A stretch of 44,674 bases of DNA from Parabacteroides sp. (GTDB lineage Bacteria > Bacteroidota > Bacteroidia > Bacteroidales > Tannerellaceae): contig JAQVCX010000017.1 in NCBI GenBank assembly GCA_028689545.1, forward strand, positions 1 to 44,674, given 5' to 3'. The translations under genes were made by a program, and so were the position numbers. A model generated the notes under the pieces. That model saw only the letters and a list, made by a program, of their open reading frames with translations, was not told the DNA's origin and searched no databases. Of the stretch, positions 8,331 through 16,808 are shown piece after piece; the first letter of the stretch is position 1; each line of letters begins with the position of its first letter.

Positions 8331-10496
8331 ATGAAACACATCGCGTTACTAACTACTCTCTTACTATCCGCCAGCTTGCAAGCGGTGGAGAAGCCTTACG
8401 ACTATGTTTTCTTCGAGAATAGCTTGATGAAAGGGGATTACTTTTATTCTCAAGCGAAATATACCTCACCTTCCTGGATTAAAAATGCGAGACATCATCT
8501 TCCGGTTGCCGGCTCTGTCGCTTTCACACCCGGTAATTCTTTGGAGCTTACCTATGTATCCGCTCCCGGTGGAGATTGGTATAGCGAGATACAGTATTGC
8601 CCGGTTCGTGGCAATGACTTCTTCCGCGAGCCCTCTACGCTCTCTATGCAAGTGCGATTGGGAGAGAAAATGAATGCTGCCGCTCTTCCCAATATCGCTA
8701 TTCGTTATGCGGACAGCACATATACCCAATACCTAAACCTGAGAAACTATCTGAAAGATTCACGTCCCGGCGTGTGGCATTCTGTATCCATCCCATTGAA
8801 GGATTTCGGATTAAACGCCGTGAACGATACGAATATCAAGAAATTGGCGGCAGTAGCCCTTCGTCCCGGTACGACCGATGGAAATGAATATACGATTTAT
8901 CTGGACGATATAGAGCTTTTGCCGGCTTCCCTTCCGTCGGTAAGCGCTTTGAACGCTCCGGTTTTGCAGGAAGCCAAGGCGTATGAGCGCCATATCGATA
9001 TCAAATGGATTCCTCAATCAAAGGGGGATATCAAATACTATCGCGTTTACCGCTCTTTCGACGGGATAACTTACCAGCCGGTCGCTATCCGCCGACCATG
9101 GATGGATCGCTATACCGATTTCGTGGGAGAGGTTGGTAAAAAAGCCTATTATAAGGTGACAGCCGTGGATTATGCGCTGAATGAATCCAACGATTCCCAA
9201 ACGGTCTCGGCCACTACCTATCCCATGACAGACGAGCAATTGCTGGATATGGTGCAGGAGGCGAACTTCCGTTATTATTGGGAGGGAGCGGAGCCGAACA
9301 GCGGTCTTGCCCGTGAGAATATTCCCGGACGGAACGATATGATCGCTACCGGGGCTTCCGGTTTCGGTGTCATGGCGATCGTGGCGGGTATCGAACGGGG
9401 ATTTATCACCCGGGAAGAGGGCGTACAGCGCTTCTTGAAAATCACTTCTTTCTTGGAGAAAGCGGATAAATACCATGGAGCTGTCTCGCATTTTATCGAT
9501 GGGGCAACCGGGAAGACGGTCGCTTTCTTCGGCCCGAAAGATAATGGGGGTGACTTGGTGGAGACTTCTTTCTTATTCCAAGGACTGTTGACAGCTCGTC
9601 AATATTTCGACCAAGCGGATGACAAGGAGAAACAAATCCGCAAGAGCATCGATAATCTGTGGAAGAACGTGGAATGGAGCTGGTATAAGCAGTTCAAGGA
9701 CAGTCCATATCTATATTGGCACTGGTCGCCGGATCAGGCATGGGTGATCAATCATAAGTTGATTGGTTGGAACGAGACGATGATTACCTATCTGTTGGCT
9801 ATCATGGGGCCGAAATACGGAATCTCTCCGGAGATGTATTATAGCGGCTGGGCTAGCCAGGAGGAGTATGCGCAGGAATACCGTGCCGATTGGGGGCGTG
9901 TAGAAGATGGTAAGATGTATACGAATGGCAATACCTATTATGGGGAGAACCTAAAAGTGGGTGTCTCCAAGGGAGGTCCTCTATTCTTTATCCATTACTC
10001 TTATCTCGGGCTGGATCCACATAAGTTCACGGATAAGTACACGAATTATTTCGAGAACAACCAGAGAATGACGAAGATCAACCAACGGTATTGTATCGAG
10101 AACCAAGGAGGGTATGTAGGTTATGGAGAGGATTGTTGGGGGTTGACCGCCAGCGATTTCGCTTGGAACTACCAAGCTCAGGAGCCGATGCCGCACCGGG
10201 ATAACGGAACGATGGCACCTACGGGCGCTCTGGCTTCTTTCCCTTACACGCCGGACGCTTCCATGAAAGCCTTACGGAATTATTACCGTAACTACGGCAG
10301 CTTCTTATGGGGTGAGTATGGTTTCCGGGATGCTTTCAACCTGACTGTAAATTGGGTATCTCCCTTATTTATGGGATTGAACCAGGCGCCTGTAACGGTG
10401 ATGGTAGAGAATTACCGTACGAATCTGTTGTGGAACCTTTTCATGAGCCATCCGGATGTACAGAAAGGTATCCAAAGCATAGAATCCCTAAAATGA
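8331..10496 (+). CDS. GH144 beta-1,2-glucan-active enzyme with N-terminal accessory domain and Fn3
   Basis: Predicted to cleave beta-1,2-glucan or its oligosaccharides. Using ATG 8331 the protein is 721 residues with a short signal peptide (MKHIALLTTLLLSASLQA). A GTG 69 nt upstream lies inside the terminator hairpin and is rejected. Domains: a beta-rich carbohydrate-binding-like domain (about 20-195), a fibronectin-III-like domain (about 205-300), then the glycoamylase-like (PF10091/GH144) alpha-barrel (about 305-721). Conserved catalytic-domain features shared with the second GH144 here are YYWEGAEPNSGLA, IERGFITREEGVQRF, KDNGGDLVETSFLFQGLL at about 402-419, YWHWSPD and ENYRTNLLW. From memory, a P. 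distasonis GH144 of this architecture has been described as releasing sophorose from beta-1,2-glucooligosaccharide ends; this may be its orthologue. No lipobox, so periplasmic or secreted. A REP pair follows 10 nt after the stop. Confidence 0.88.
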   Translation: MKHIALLTTLLLSASLQAVEKPYDYVFFENSLMKGDYFYSQAKYTSPSWIKNARHHLPVAGSVAFTPGNSLELTYVSAPGGDWYSEIQYCPVRGNDFFREPSTLSMQVRLGEKMNAAALPNIAIRYADSTYTQYLNLRNYLKDSRPGVWHSVSIPLKDFGLNAVNDTNIKKLAAVALRPGTTDGNEYTIYLDDIELLPASLPSVSALNAPVLQEAKAYERHIDIKWIPQSKGDIKYYRVYRSFDGITYQPVAIRRPWMDRYTDFVGEVGKKAYYKVTAVDYALNESNDSQTVSATTYPMTDEQLLDMVQEANFRYYWEGAEPNSGLARENIPGRNDMIATGASGFGVMAIVAGIERGFITREEGVQRFLKITSFLEKADKYHGAVSHFIDGATGKTVAFFGPKDNGGDLVETSFLFQGLLTARQYFDQADDKEKQIRKSIDNLWKNVEWSWYKQFKDSPYLYWHWSPDQAWVINHKLIGWNETMITYLLAIMGPKYGISPEMYYSGWASQEEYAQEYRADWGRVEDGKMYTNGNTYYGENLKVGVSKGGPLFFIHYSYLGLDPHKFTDKYTNYFENNQRMTKINQRYCIENQGGYVGYGEDCWGLTASDFAWNYQAQEPMPHRDNGTMAPTGALASFPYTPDASMKALRNYYRNYGSFLWGEYGFRDAFNLTVNWVSPLFMGLNQAPVTVMVENYRTNLLWNLFMSHPDVQKGIQSIESLK

Positions 10497-10505
10497 TAAC
10501 ATCTA

Positions 10506-10602
10506 GTTGTAGAGACGGGGCGTGCCCCGTCTCATCCCCTCTAAATGGTAACTTAAAGATACTATCAGACAGTGGGAGACGGGGCGTGCCCCGTCTCTAC
10601 AA
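10506..10602 (-). repeat. REP pair 1 (BIME-like), inverted orientation
   Basis: Two GTAG-headed hairpins (stem AGACGGGGC / GCCCCGTCT) in head-to-head inversion, with a ~42-nt linker. The linker reads as the reverse complement of copies 2, 3, 5 and 6 (GTCTGATAGTA and TACCATTT are its conserved blocks). It begins 10 nt after the GH144 stop. Both hairpin centres are CGTG. There is no U-tract, so it is not a classic terminator. Confidence 0.9.
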
Positions 10603-10622
10603 TAAAAAAGATAATAACTTAT

Positions 10623-10650
10623 TTTGAATGTAATATGTTTGAATGTAATA
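10623..10650 (+). repeat. 13-bp direct repeat at the GH43-like start codon
   Basis: TTTGAATGTAATA occurs at 10623-10635 and 10638-10650, offset by 15 bp. The chosen ATG at 10635 lies at the junction. It looks like a local slippage duplication just after REP pair 1. Confidence 0.6.
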
Positions 10651-12791
10651 GAATAAATAGAGCTATCGCTTCCTTGAAAGCCTGCGATAAATATATGCTC
10701 GTATCACTCCTTGCCTCTTTCTTCGCGGCCTCTGCCGTAAACGCTCAAGTAAACGAGCGGGGAGATTCCGTGATCGTGATCAAGGGGCAGGTAAGCGATT
10801 ACTATATTACCGTATCCCAAGAGCATTTTCTGGAAGGTACGGTTACCGGACCGGACGGCAAGCCCTTGGAAGGCGCTACGGTGATGTTCACGGCAAGCCC
10901 GGTTCATTATACCACCGATGCGACAGGCTCTTATAAGATACAGGCAAGCCGCTACGATCATGAGCTATTCGTGTATTATCCGGGGATGAAGTATGTTTAC
11001 CGCACGTTTGGCGACAACGATACGAGAATAGATATCCGGATGGAGACCGATCCTCGTGACGTACGGGTGAAAGCCCCACAGCAAGCCACCCGCTGGTTCG
11101 ACGCTACGAACGATCATCCCTCTACCTATTGCAACCCGATGAATTTGAGCTACTGCTTCCGGGCCAATCTGCCGGATTTGGTGAAGAATGGCTCTTTTCG
11201 GTCTACGGCCGATCCGATGATGGTCATGTACAAAGGGGAATATTTCCTTTTCTCCACGAACCAAGCCGGGTTCTATTATTCCAAGGACTTGAGCAATTGG
11301 AAGTTCGTATTCGCCGGTTTCCAACGTTATCCGGAAGATGACGACTTATGCGCTCCGGCCGCTTTCGTAAGTGGAGATACCTTGTTCTATACCGGCTCTA
11401 CCTATGAGGGATTACCCATTTGGTATAGTACGAACCCGAAAAGCGGAAAGTTCAAGCGGTATGTGGAGAAAACGGCTCTTCCTAGCTGGGACCCGGCTTT
11501 CTTGCTGGATGACGACGGACGTTTGTATATGTACTATGGCTCAAGTAATGAGTTCGCCTTGAAGGGAGTGGAGCTGGATCGCCGTGATTTCCACCCGATC
11601 AGCAAGATCGAAGAGATCATGATGCTACGCCCGGAAGAGCACGGATGGGAACGCTTCGGGATGAACAATGATGATAGCACGACCTTGGCGCCTTTTACGG
11701 AAGGGGCTTTCGTGACCAAGCATAACGGTAAGTATTATTTCCAATACGGTGCGCCGGGGACGGAGTTCAAGGTCTATGCCGATGGAGTCTATGTATCCGA
11801 CAAGCCGATGGGCCCGTTCACCTACCAAAGACATAACCCGATGAGCTATAAACCGGGAGGTTTCGTACAAGGTGCCGGTCATGGTGGTACCGTTGAGGAC
11901 GCGTATGGCAATTACTGGCATGTGGCTACTTGCATGCTTTCTTTGAAATATAAGTTTGAGCGTCGTATCGGTTTGTACCCTACGGCATTCGATAAGGAGG
12001 GCGTGATGTATTCGAACACCGCCTTCGGGGATTACCCCTTGCTTACGCCGAAAGGGAAGGTAGATGACATCGCGAATACGTTTCCCGGCTGGATGTTGCT
12101 ATCGTATGGGAAACCGGTGATGGCCTCTTCCATGGATAGCACGCTAGCTCCGGAGAATGTAACGGATGAGAGCATGCGTACTTTTTGGTCCGCCCGTTCG
12201 GGAGAGCCGGGCGAATGGCTACAGGTCTCTTTGGAGGGATTGAAGGAGGTGCGCGCGATCCAGTTGAACTATTACGAGCATAAGGCCGTACAGCATAATA
12301 AGGCGATGGACTTGTATCATCAATATCGTATTTATCATTCTGTAGATGGGCAAAACTGGGAATTGGTAGTCGATAAGAGCGATAACGACAAGGACGTTCC
12401 GCACGATTATATCGAGTTGCGTGAGCCTTTGAAGACCCGTTATCTGAAAATAGTGAACGAACATGTGCCTTCGGGCAACTTCGCCATGTCGGGCTTTCGT
12501 GTCTTTGGGAACGGTTTGGGAGAGGCTCCCGCCGCCGTTAAGAGCTTAAGGGTGGAACGCTCGAAAGCGGATCAGCGGAACGCCGTGATCACTTGGGAGC
12601 CGGTAAAAGAGGCGTACGCCTACAATATCTATTATGGTATAGCGCCGGATAAATTGTATAACAGTATCACGGTACTGGGCGATACGATGTACGATTTCAG
12701 GGGCTTGGATAAGGACACGGACTATTACTTCTCGATCGAGGCATTGGGCGAGAGCGGCCGTTCGCCGATGAGTAGAGTATTGAGACGATAA
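10635..12791 (+). CDS. GH43-like glycosidase with CarboxypepD_reg, F5/8 type C and Fn3 domains
   Basis: Exported glycosidase of the five-bladed beta-propeller type. From ATG 10635 it has 718 residues; the n-region contains R and K residues before the hydrophobic core, ending VNAQ. ATG 10695 is a possible alternative. Order: carboxypeptidase-regulatory-like beta-sandwich (about 55-145); GH43-type propeller (about 160-480); F5/8C (discoidin/CBM32-like) domain (about 500-630); C-terminal Fn3 (about 635-718). Likely catalytic triad: Asp193 (TADPMM), Asp286 (WDPAFL), Glu356 (TEGAFV), so the active site looks intact. It is a paralogue of the protein at 16809-18602, sharing AAPGTEF/GAPGTEF, YADGVYV, KPGGF and GAGHG. 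GH43 enzymes usually act on arabinose, xylose or galactose linkages, so its role in a beta-1,2-glucan locus is unclear. GH144b starts 20 nt downstream. Confidence 0.85.
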   Translation: MFECNRINRAIASLKACDKYMLVSLLASFFAASAVNAQVNERGDSVIVIKGQVSDYYITVSQEHFLEGTVTGPDGKPLEGATVMFTASPVHYTTDATGSYKIQASRYDHELFVYYPGMKYVYRTFGDNDTRIDIRMETDPRDVRVKAPQQATRWFDATNDHPSTYCNPMNLSYCFRANLPDLVKNGSFRSTADPMMVMYKGEYFLFSTNQAGFYYSKDLSNWKFVFAGFQRYPEDDDLCAPAAFVSGDTLFYTGSTYEGLPIWYSTNPKSGKFKRYVEKTALPSWDPAFLLDDDGRLYMYYGSSNEFALKGVELDRRDFHPISKIEEIMMLRPEEHGWERFGMNNDDSTTLAPFTEGAFVTKHNGKYYFQYGAPGTEFKVYADGVYVSDKPMGPFTYQRHNPMSYKPGGFVQGAGHGGTVEDAYGNYWHVATCMLSLKYKFERRIGLYPTAFDKEGVMYSNTAFGDYPLLTPKGKVDDIANTFPGWMLLSYGKPVMASSMDSTLAPENVTDESMRTFWSARSGEPGEWLQVSLEGLKEVRAIQLNYYEHKAVQHNKAMDLYHQYRIYHSVDGQNWELVVDKSDNDKDVPHDYIELREPLKTRYLKIVNEHVPSGNFAMSGFRVFGNGLGEAPAAVKSLRVERSKADQRNAVITWEPVKEAYAYNIYYGIAPDKLYNSITVLGDTMYDFRGLDKDTDYYFSIEALGESGRSPMSRVLRR

Positions 12792-12811
12792 CTATTTAAA
12801 TACATATATCT

Positions 12812-14179
12812 ATGAGCACTTATTTTCGCACAGGCGTTGTTACCCTGTTGCTTGGCTTTTCGTTGACGGCTTGTCATGAGGCCAAGAAAAGCGACACTTC
12901 CGCGGAGTCTACGCCCAATGAGCGTAAGTTGGATTTCCAGTCGGACGATGAATTCTTGAGCTATATACAAAAGGCTCACTTCAATTATATGTGGGAAGGC
13001 GCGGAGCCTACCTCCGGGCTGGCCCCGGAGCGTATCCATACGGATGGCGTGTATCCGGAGGACGACGCTGATATCGTGACCACCGGAGGCAGCGGCTTTG
13101 GCATCGCCGGGCTGTTGGTGGGGATCGAGCGTGGTTTTATCACTCGTGAGGAAGGTGTGGCCCGCTTTCATCGAATCGCCGATTACTTGGCGAAGGCCGA
13201 TCGCTTCCACGGGGTCTGGCCTCATTGGATGCATGGGCCTACGGGCAAGGTAAAGCCTTTCGGCCAGAAGGATAACGGAGGCGATTTGGTGGAGAGCGCG
13301 TTCTTGATGCAAGGCCTCTTATGCGTACGCCAATATTTCAAGGACGGCAATGAGAGCGAGAAGGCGTTGGCCGCGAAGATCGACCAGCTATGGCGTGAGA
13401 TGGAATGGACCTGGTACTTGAACGGGCAGGATGTATTGTATTGGCATTGGAGCCCGAATTACGCGTGGGAGATGAATTTCCCCTTGGAAGGTTACAACGA
13501 ATGCCTGATCACTTATATCTTGGCGGCATCTTCGCCTACGTACCCGATCCCGGCTTCCGCTTATCACAACGGATGGGCTCGCGAGGGGGGCATCAAGAGC
13601 GATGCGGTCGCTTACGATCTGCCTCTGATCTTGAAGCATAATGGCGCCGAGGAGTACGGCGGCCCGTTGTTCTGGGCGCATTACTCGTATATCGGCCTGT
13701 GCCCGGCCGGCTTGTCGGACCGGTACGCTAACTACTGGGACTTGAACCGGAATCACGTATTGATCGACTACCGTTATTGCGTGGAGAATCCGAAGGGCTT
13801 CAAGGGATATAGCGACGCTTGCTGGGGCTTGACCGCCAGCTATTCCGTGAAGGGCTATAACGCGCATATGCCCTCCAACGATCATGGGGTGATTACGCCG
13901 ACAGCCGCCTTGAGCAGCTATCCGTACACGCCGGAGGAATCCTCGAAGGCGTTGAAGCATTTCTACTTCAACCTGGGGGATAGCATCTGGGGCAAGTATG
14001 GCTTTTACGACGCTTTCAGCGAGGGCGCGGATTGGTATCCGCGTCGGTACCTGGCGATAGACCAATGTACGATCGCCCCGATGATCGAGAATTACCGTAC
14101 GGGCCTTCTGTGGCGTTTGTTCATGAGCTGCCCCGAGATACAGGGCGGTTTGAAAAAGTTGGGTTTCTCTATTCAATGA
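12812..14179 (+). CDS. GH144 beta-1,2-glucanase-type lipoprotein
   Basis: Second GH144 enzyme, 455 residues, without accessory domains. The signal peptide ends in the lipobox LTAC with Cys21 lipidated. The following residues are HEAKKSD, so surface export is possible but not certain. The catalytic barrel fills about 45-455 and shares with the first GH144 YMWEGAEPTSGLA, GFITREEGVARF, KDNGGDLVESAFLMQGLL (about 152-169), YWHWSPN, WGLTAS and ENYRTGLLW. A natural division of labour is this one as a surface or outer-membrane endo-enzyme and the longer GH144 as a periplasmic exo-enzyme, which is inference. It overlaps nothing and sits 20 nt after the GH43-like gene. A REP pair follows 34 nt after the stop. 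The gene is much richer in G+C than susCD. Confidence 0.88.
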   Translation: MSTYFRTGVVTLLLGFSLTACHEAKKSDTSAESTPNERKLDFQSDDEFLSYIQKAHFNYMWEGAEPTSGLAPERIHTDGVYPEDDADIVTTGGSGFGIAGLLVGIERGFITREEGVARFHRIADYLAKADRFHGVWPHWMHGPTGKVKPFGQKDNGGDLVESAFLMQGLLCVRQYFKDGNESEKALAAKIDQLWREMEWTWYLNGQDVLYWHWSPNYAWEMNFPLEGYNECLITYILAASSPTYPIPASAYHNGWAREGGIKSDAVAYDLPLILKHNGAEEYGGPLFWAHYSYIGLCPAGLSDRYANYWDLNRNHVLIDYRYCVENPKGFKGYSDACWGLTASYSVKGYNAHMPSNDHGVITPTAALSSYPYTPEESSKALKHFYFNLGDSIWGKYGFYDAFSEGADWYPRRYLAIDQCTIAPMIENYRTGLLWRLFMSCPEIQGGLKKLGFSIQ

Positions 14180-14213
14180 AAATAATAGTGGCTGGCTGCA
14201 TTTATAATACCTA

Positions 14214-14311
14214 GTTGTAGAGACGGGGCATGCCCCGTCTCACCACCGTCTGATAGTAATTTGGAATACCATTTTGCTGGGATGAGACGGGGCGTGCCCC
14301 GTCTCTACAAC
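14214..14311 (+). repeat. REP pair 2 (BIME-like)
   Basis: 98-bp element with two inverted GTAG-headed hairpins. Centres differ (CATG left, CGTG right). The linker contains CCGTCTGATAGTA and TACCATTTT in the orientation shared with copies 3, 5 and 6. It lies between the GH144 lipoprotein and GH3, 32 nt before the GH3 start. Confidence 0.9.
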
Positions 14312-14343
14312 TGGATAAATAGTGAATATAAATAATTAAATAT

Positions 14344-16593
14344 ATGAAGAAGATATTAGTTTCTTTCGCCGTCTGCCTAGCGCTTACCGCTTATGGGCAG
14401 AGACAAGATAAGGCACAGATGGATGTATTTATCAATGACTTAATGAGTAAGATGACCTTGTCCGATAAGATCGGGCAATTGAACCTGTCTGGCGGCGGTG
14501 TGCCCGGGGTGCTGAGCGGCTCGGAGGGGGCGGACGAGACGGTTCGCCGGGGCTGGCTAGGCGCGACCGGGTTCTCTGATATGGACGACTTGCGCCGCTT
14601 GCAGAAGATCGCGGTGGAGGAATCTCCCGCCAAGATCCCTTTGCTGATCGGGGTAGACGTGATCCATGGATATAAGACGGTATTCCCGATCCCTTTGGCC
14701 CTGTCGTGCAGCTGGGATACTACCTTGATAGAGCAAAGCGCCCGGATCGCCGCTATCGAGGCCAGCGCCAATGGGATTACGTGGACGTATTCCCCGATGG
14801 TGGATATCGCCCGCGACGCTCGTTGGGGACGTATCGCCGAGGGCAGCGGAGAGGATCCTTGGTGGGGCGGAAAGATAGCCGCAGCCATGGTGAGGGGGTA
14901 TCAAGGGGATGACTTGACGAGGGAGAACACGATCTTGTCTTGCCTGAAGCATTTCGCCTTGTATGGCGCCTCGGAGGCGGGCCGTGATTATAATACGGTG
15001 GACATGAGCCGCCTACAGATGTTCAACGAGTATTTCCCCCCTTATAAGGCGGCCGTGGAGGCGGGTTGCGCCACGGTGATGTCTTCCTTCAACCTGGTGG
15101 AGGGGATCCCGGCCACGGGCAACCGCTGGTTGCTGACGGATTTGCTGCGCGACCAATGGGGGTTCGATGGCTTTGTCGTTTCCGATTATAACTCGATCGG
15201 CGAGATGACCAACCATGGCCTGGGCGACACGCAGACCGTATCGGCCTTGGCCTTGCATGCCGGATTGGATATGGATATGATGACGAACGGTTATATCACG
15301 ACCTTGCGGAAGTCGCTGGCAGAGGGCCGTGTGTCTCAAGCGGACATCGACCAGGCTTGCCGCCGTGTGTTGGAGGCGAAATATAAGCTGGGCTTGTTTG
15401 AGGACCCTTATCGCTACCTCGACGCGGATCGCGCGAAGAAGCGGACGTTCACGGACGAGCATATGAATACGGCTCGCCACATCGCCAGCCAGTCTATTGT
15501 CTTGCTGAAGAACGACAAGGGCTTGCTGCCTTTGCCGAAGACGGGGACGATCGCCGTGGTAGGCCCCTTGGCGGACAAGAAGGTGGAGCTGTTCGGTACC
15601 TGGTGTGGCATCGATACGGCGAAGTCGGCATCCGTGGCGCAGGCCGTGCGCGAGGTGGCAGGCGATAAGGCCCGGGTGATCTTCGCCAAGGGATGCAACC
15701 TGACGAACGAGCCGATGCTGGCGAAAGCCAGTGGCTTGAAGGTGGATCCGGCGGAGAATACCCGCCTGGTGAAGGAAGCGGTTGAGAAGGTGAAAGACGC
15801 GGATCGGATCATCGCCGTGATGGGCGAGCCGAACAACTGGTCCGGAGAGGCTTGCAGCCGCGCCGATATCAGTCTGCCGGAGAGCCAGAAGGAGTTGCTG
15901 AGGGCCTTGCTGCAGACCGGCAAACCGGTGGTGCTGGTGCTGGCGAACGGCCGCCCGCTCACCTTGGAGTGGGAGGATAGCCAATTCTCCGCCATCGTAG
16001 AGGCTTGGCACGGAGGTTCCGCCGCCGCCCGCGGATTGGCGGACGTATTGTTTGGCGACGTGAACCCCTCCGGTAAGCTGACGACTACGTTCCCCCGTAG
16101 CGTGGGCCAGATCCCCTTGTATTACAATGCCAAGAAAACAGGCCGCCCGATGAACCCGGAAGACCATTTCACCTCTAAATACTTGGATATCACCAACGAC
16201 CCCCTGTATCCGTTTGGCTACGGATTGAGCTATACGACCTTCTCTTACGGAGATCTTCAGCTAGACAAGACGAGCGTGCGAGGCGAGAACGGCGTATTGA
16301 CCGCCAGCCTGCAGGTGACGAATACGGGCAAGACAGAGGGCACCGAGGTAGTGCAGCTATATATCGGCGATCCGGCCGCCAGCATCTCCCGCCCGATGAA
16401 GGAGCTGAAAGACTTCCAGAAGATCACCTTGAAGCCGGGCGAGAGCCGGAAAGTCTCCTTCACGGTTACGCCGGAGGACTTGAGCTTCTACAACAGCGCC
16501 TTGGAATACGTCTGGGAACCGGGCCTGTTCAATATCTACGTAGGTACGAACTCCCGCGACGTGAGATCGGCGCAGGTCACTTGGAATAAATAA
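14344..16593 (+). CDS. GH3 beta-glucosidase
   Basis: Periplasmic beta-glucosidase expected to hydrolyse short beta-1,2-glucooligosaccharides to glucose after GH144 action. It has 749 residues with a signal peptide ending in AYGQ. N-terminal TIM-barrel domain with nucleophile Asp281 in GFVVSDYNSIGEM. The C-terminal alpha/beta sandwich carries acid/base candidate Glu502 in WSGEACSRADISLPESQ. The C-terminal Fn3-like domain of GH3 (about 640-749) contains NTGKTEGTEVVQLYIGD and KDFQKITLKPGES. All key residues are present and the length is typical of the BglX group. From memory, a B. thetaiotaomicron GH3 of this group was characterised as beta-1,2-specific. The G+C content is high (one sampled 60-base line counts 37 G/C), unlike susCD. 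Confidence 0.93.
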   Translation: MKKILVSFAVCLALTAYGQRQDKAQMDVFINDLMSKMTLSDKIGQLNLSGGGVPGVLSGSEGADETVRRGWLGATGFSDMDDLRRLQKIAVEESPAKIPLLIGVDVIHGYKTVFPIPLALSCSWDTTLIEQSARIAAIEASANGITWTYSPMVDIARDARWGRIAEGSGEDPWWGGKIAAAMVRGYQGDDLTRENTILSCLKHFALYGASEAGRDYNTVDMSRLQMFNEYFPPYKAAVEAGCATVMSSFNLVEGIPATGNRWLLTDLLRDQWGFDGFVVSDYNSIGEMTNHGLGDTQTVSALALHAGLDMDMMTNGYITTLRKSLAEGRVSQADIDQACRRVLEAKYKLGLFEDPYRYLDADRAKKRTFTDEHMNTARHIASQSIVLLKNDKGLLPLPKTGTIAVVGPLADKKVELFGTWCGIDTAKSASVAQAVREVAGDKARVIFAKGCNLTNEPMLAKASGLKVDPAENTRLVKEAVEKVKDADRIIAVMGEPNNWSGEACSRADISLPESQKELLRALLQTGKPVVLVLANGRPLTLEWEDSQFSAIVEAWHGGSAAARGLADVLFGDVNPSGKLTTTFPRSVGQIPLYYNAKKTGRPMNPEDHFTSKYLDITNDPLYPFGYGLSYTTFSYGDLQLDKTSVRGENGVLTASLQVTNTGKTEGTEVVQLYIGDPAASISRPMKELKDFQKITLKPGESRKVSFTVTPEDLSFYNSALEYVWEPGLFNIYVGTNSRDVRSAQVTWNK

Positions 16594-16620
16594 CACCTAC
16601 CACGCGCGAGCGAAAAATCA

Positions 16621-16775
16621 GTCGTGACACCCCCGACCGCCCAGTCGTGACACCGGCGACCGAGTGGTCGGGACACCGGCGACTGAGAGGTCGGGACACC
16701 GGCGACTGAGTGGTCGGGACACCGGCGACTGAGTGGTCGGGACACCGGCGACTGAGCGGTCGTGCCTCCCCCGAC
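16621..16775. repeat. 23-bp tandem repeat array
   Basis: Six complete 23-bp units begin at 16621, 16644, 16667, 16690, 16713 and 16736, with a partial seventh at 16759. Consensus GTCGGGACACCGG followed by CGACTGAGTG. The two central-most units are identical. The first and last units are degenerate and share a CCCCCGAC block. It fills most of the 215-bp gap between the GH3 gene and the second GH43-like gene. Unit length is not a multiple of three and no coding role is credible. Confidence 0.92.
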
Positions 16776-16808
16776 AAAACAAATGTTTATCTTTAATCCC
16801 TAAAAGAC

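Noticed and set aside
10506-10602. REP pairs as ordinary rho-independent terminators
   Set aside because: The hairpins lack a following U-tract and come as conserved inverted pairs with a conserved linker, including a copy between convergent genes and copies that overlap stop codons. They may still affect RNA 3' ends.
10352-10627. + strand frame of 91 codons running across REP pair 1
   Set aside because: It lies out of frame with the GH144 end and runs through the repeat; it has no independent start signal.
15013-16167. Long - strand frame (384 codons) opposite the GH3 gene
   Set aside because: It is a shadow of the GC-rich GH3 coding sequence; the translation is His/Arg/Gln-rich without domain signatures and the + strand protein has all GH3 motifs.
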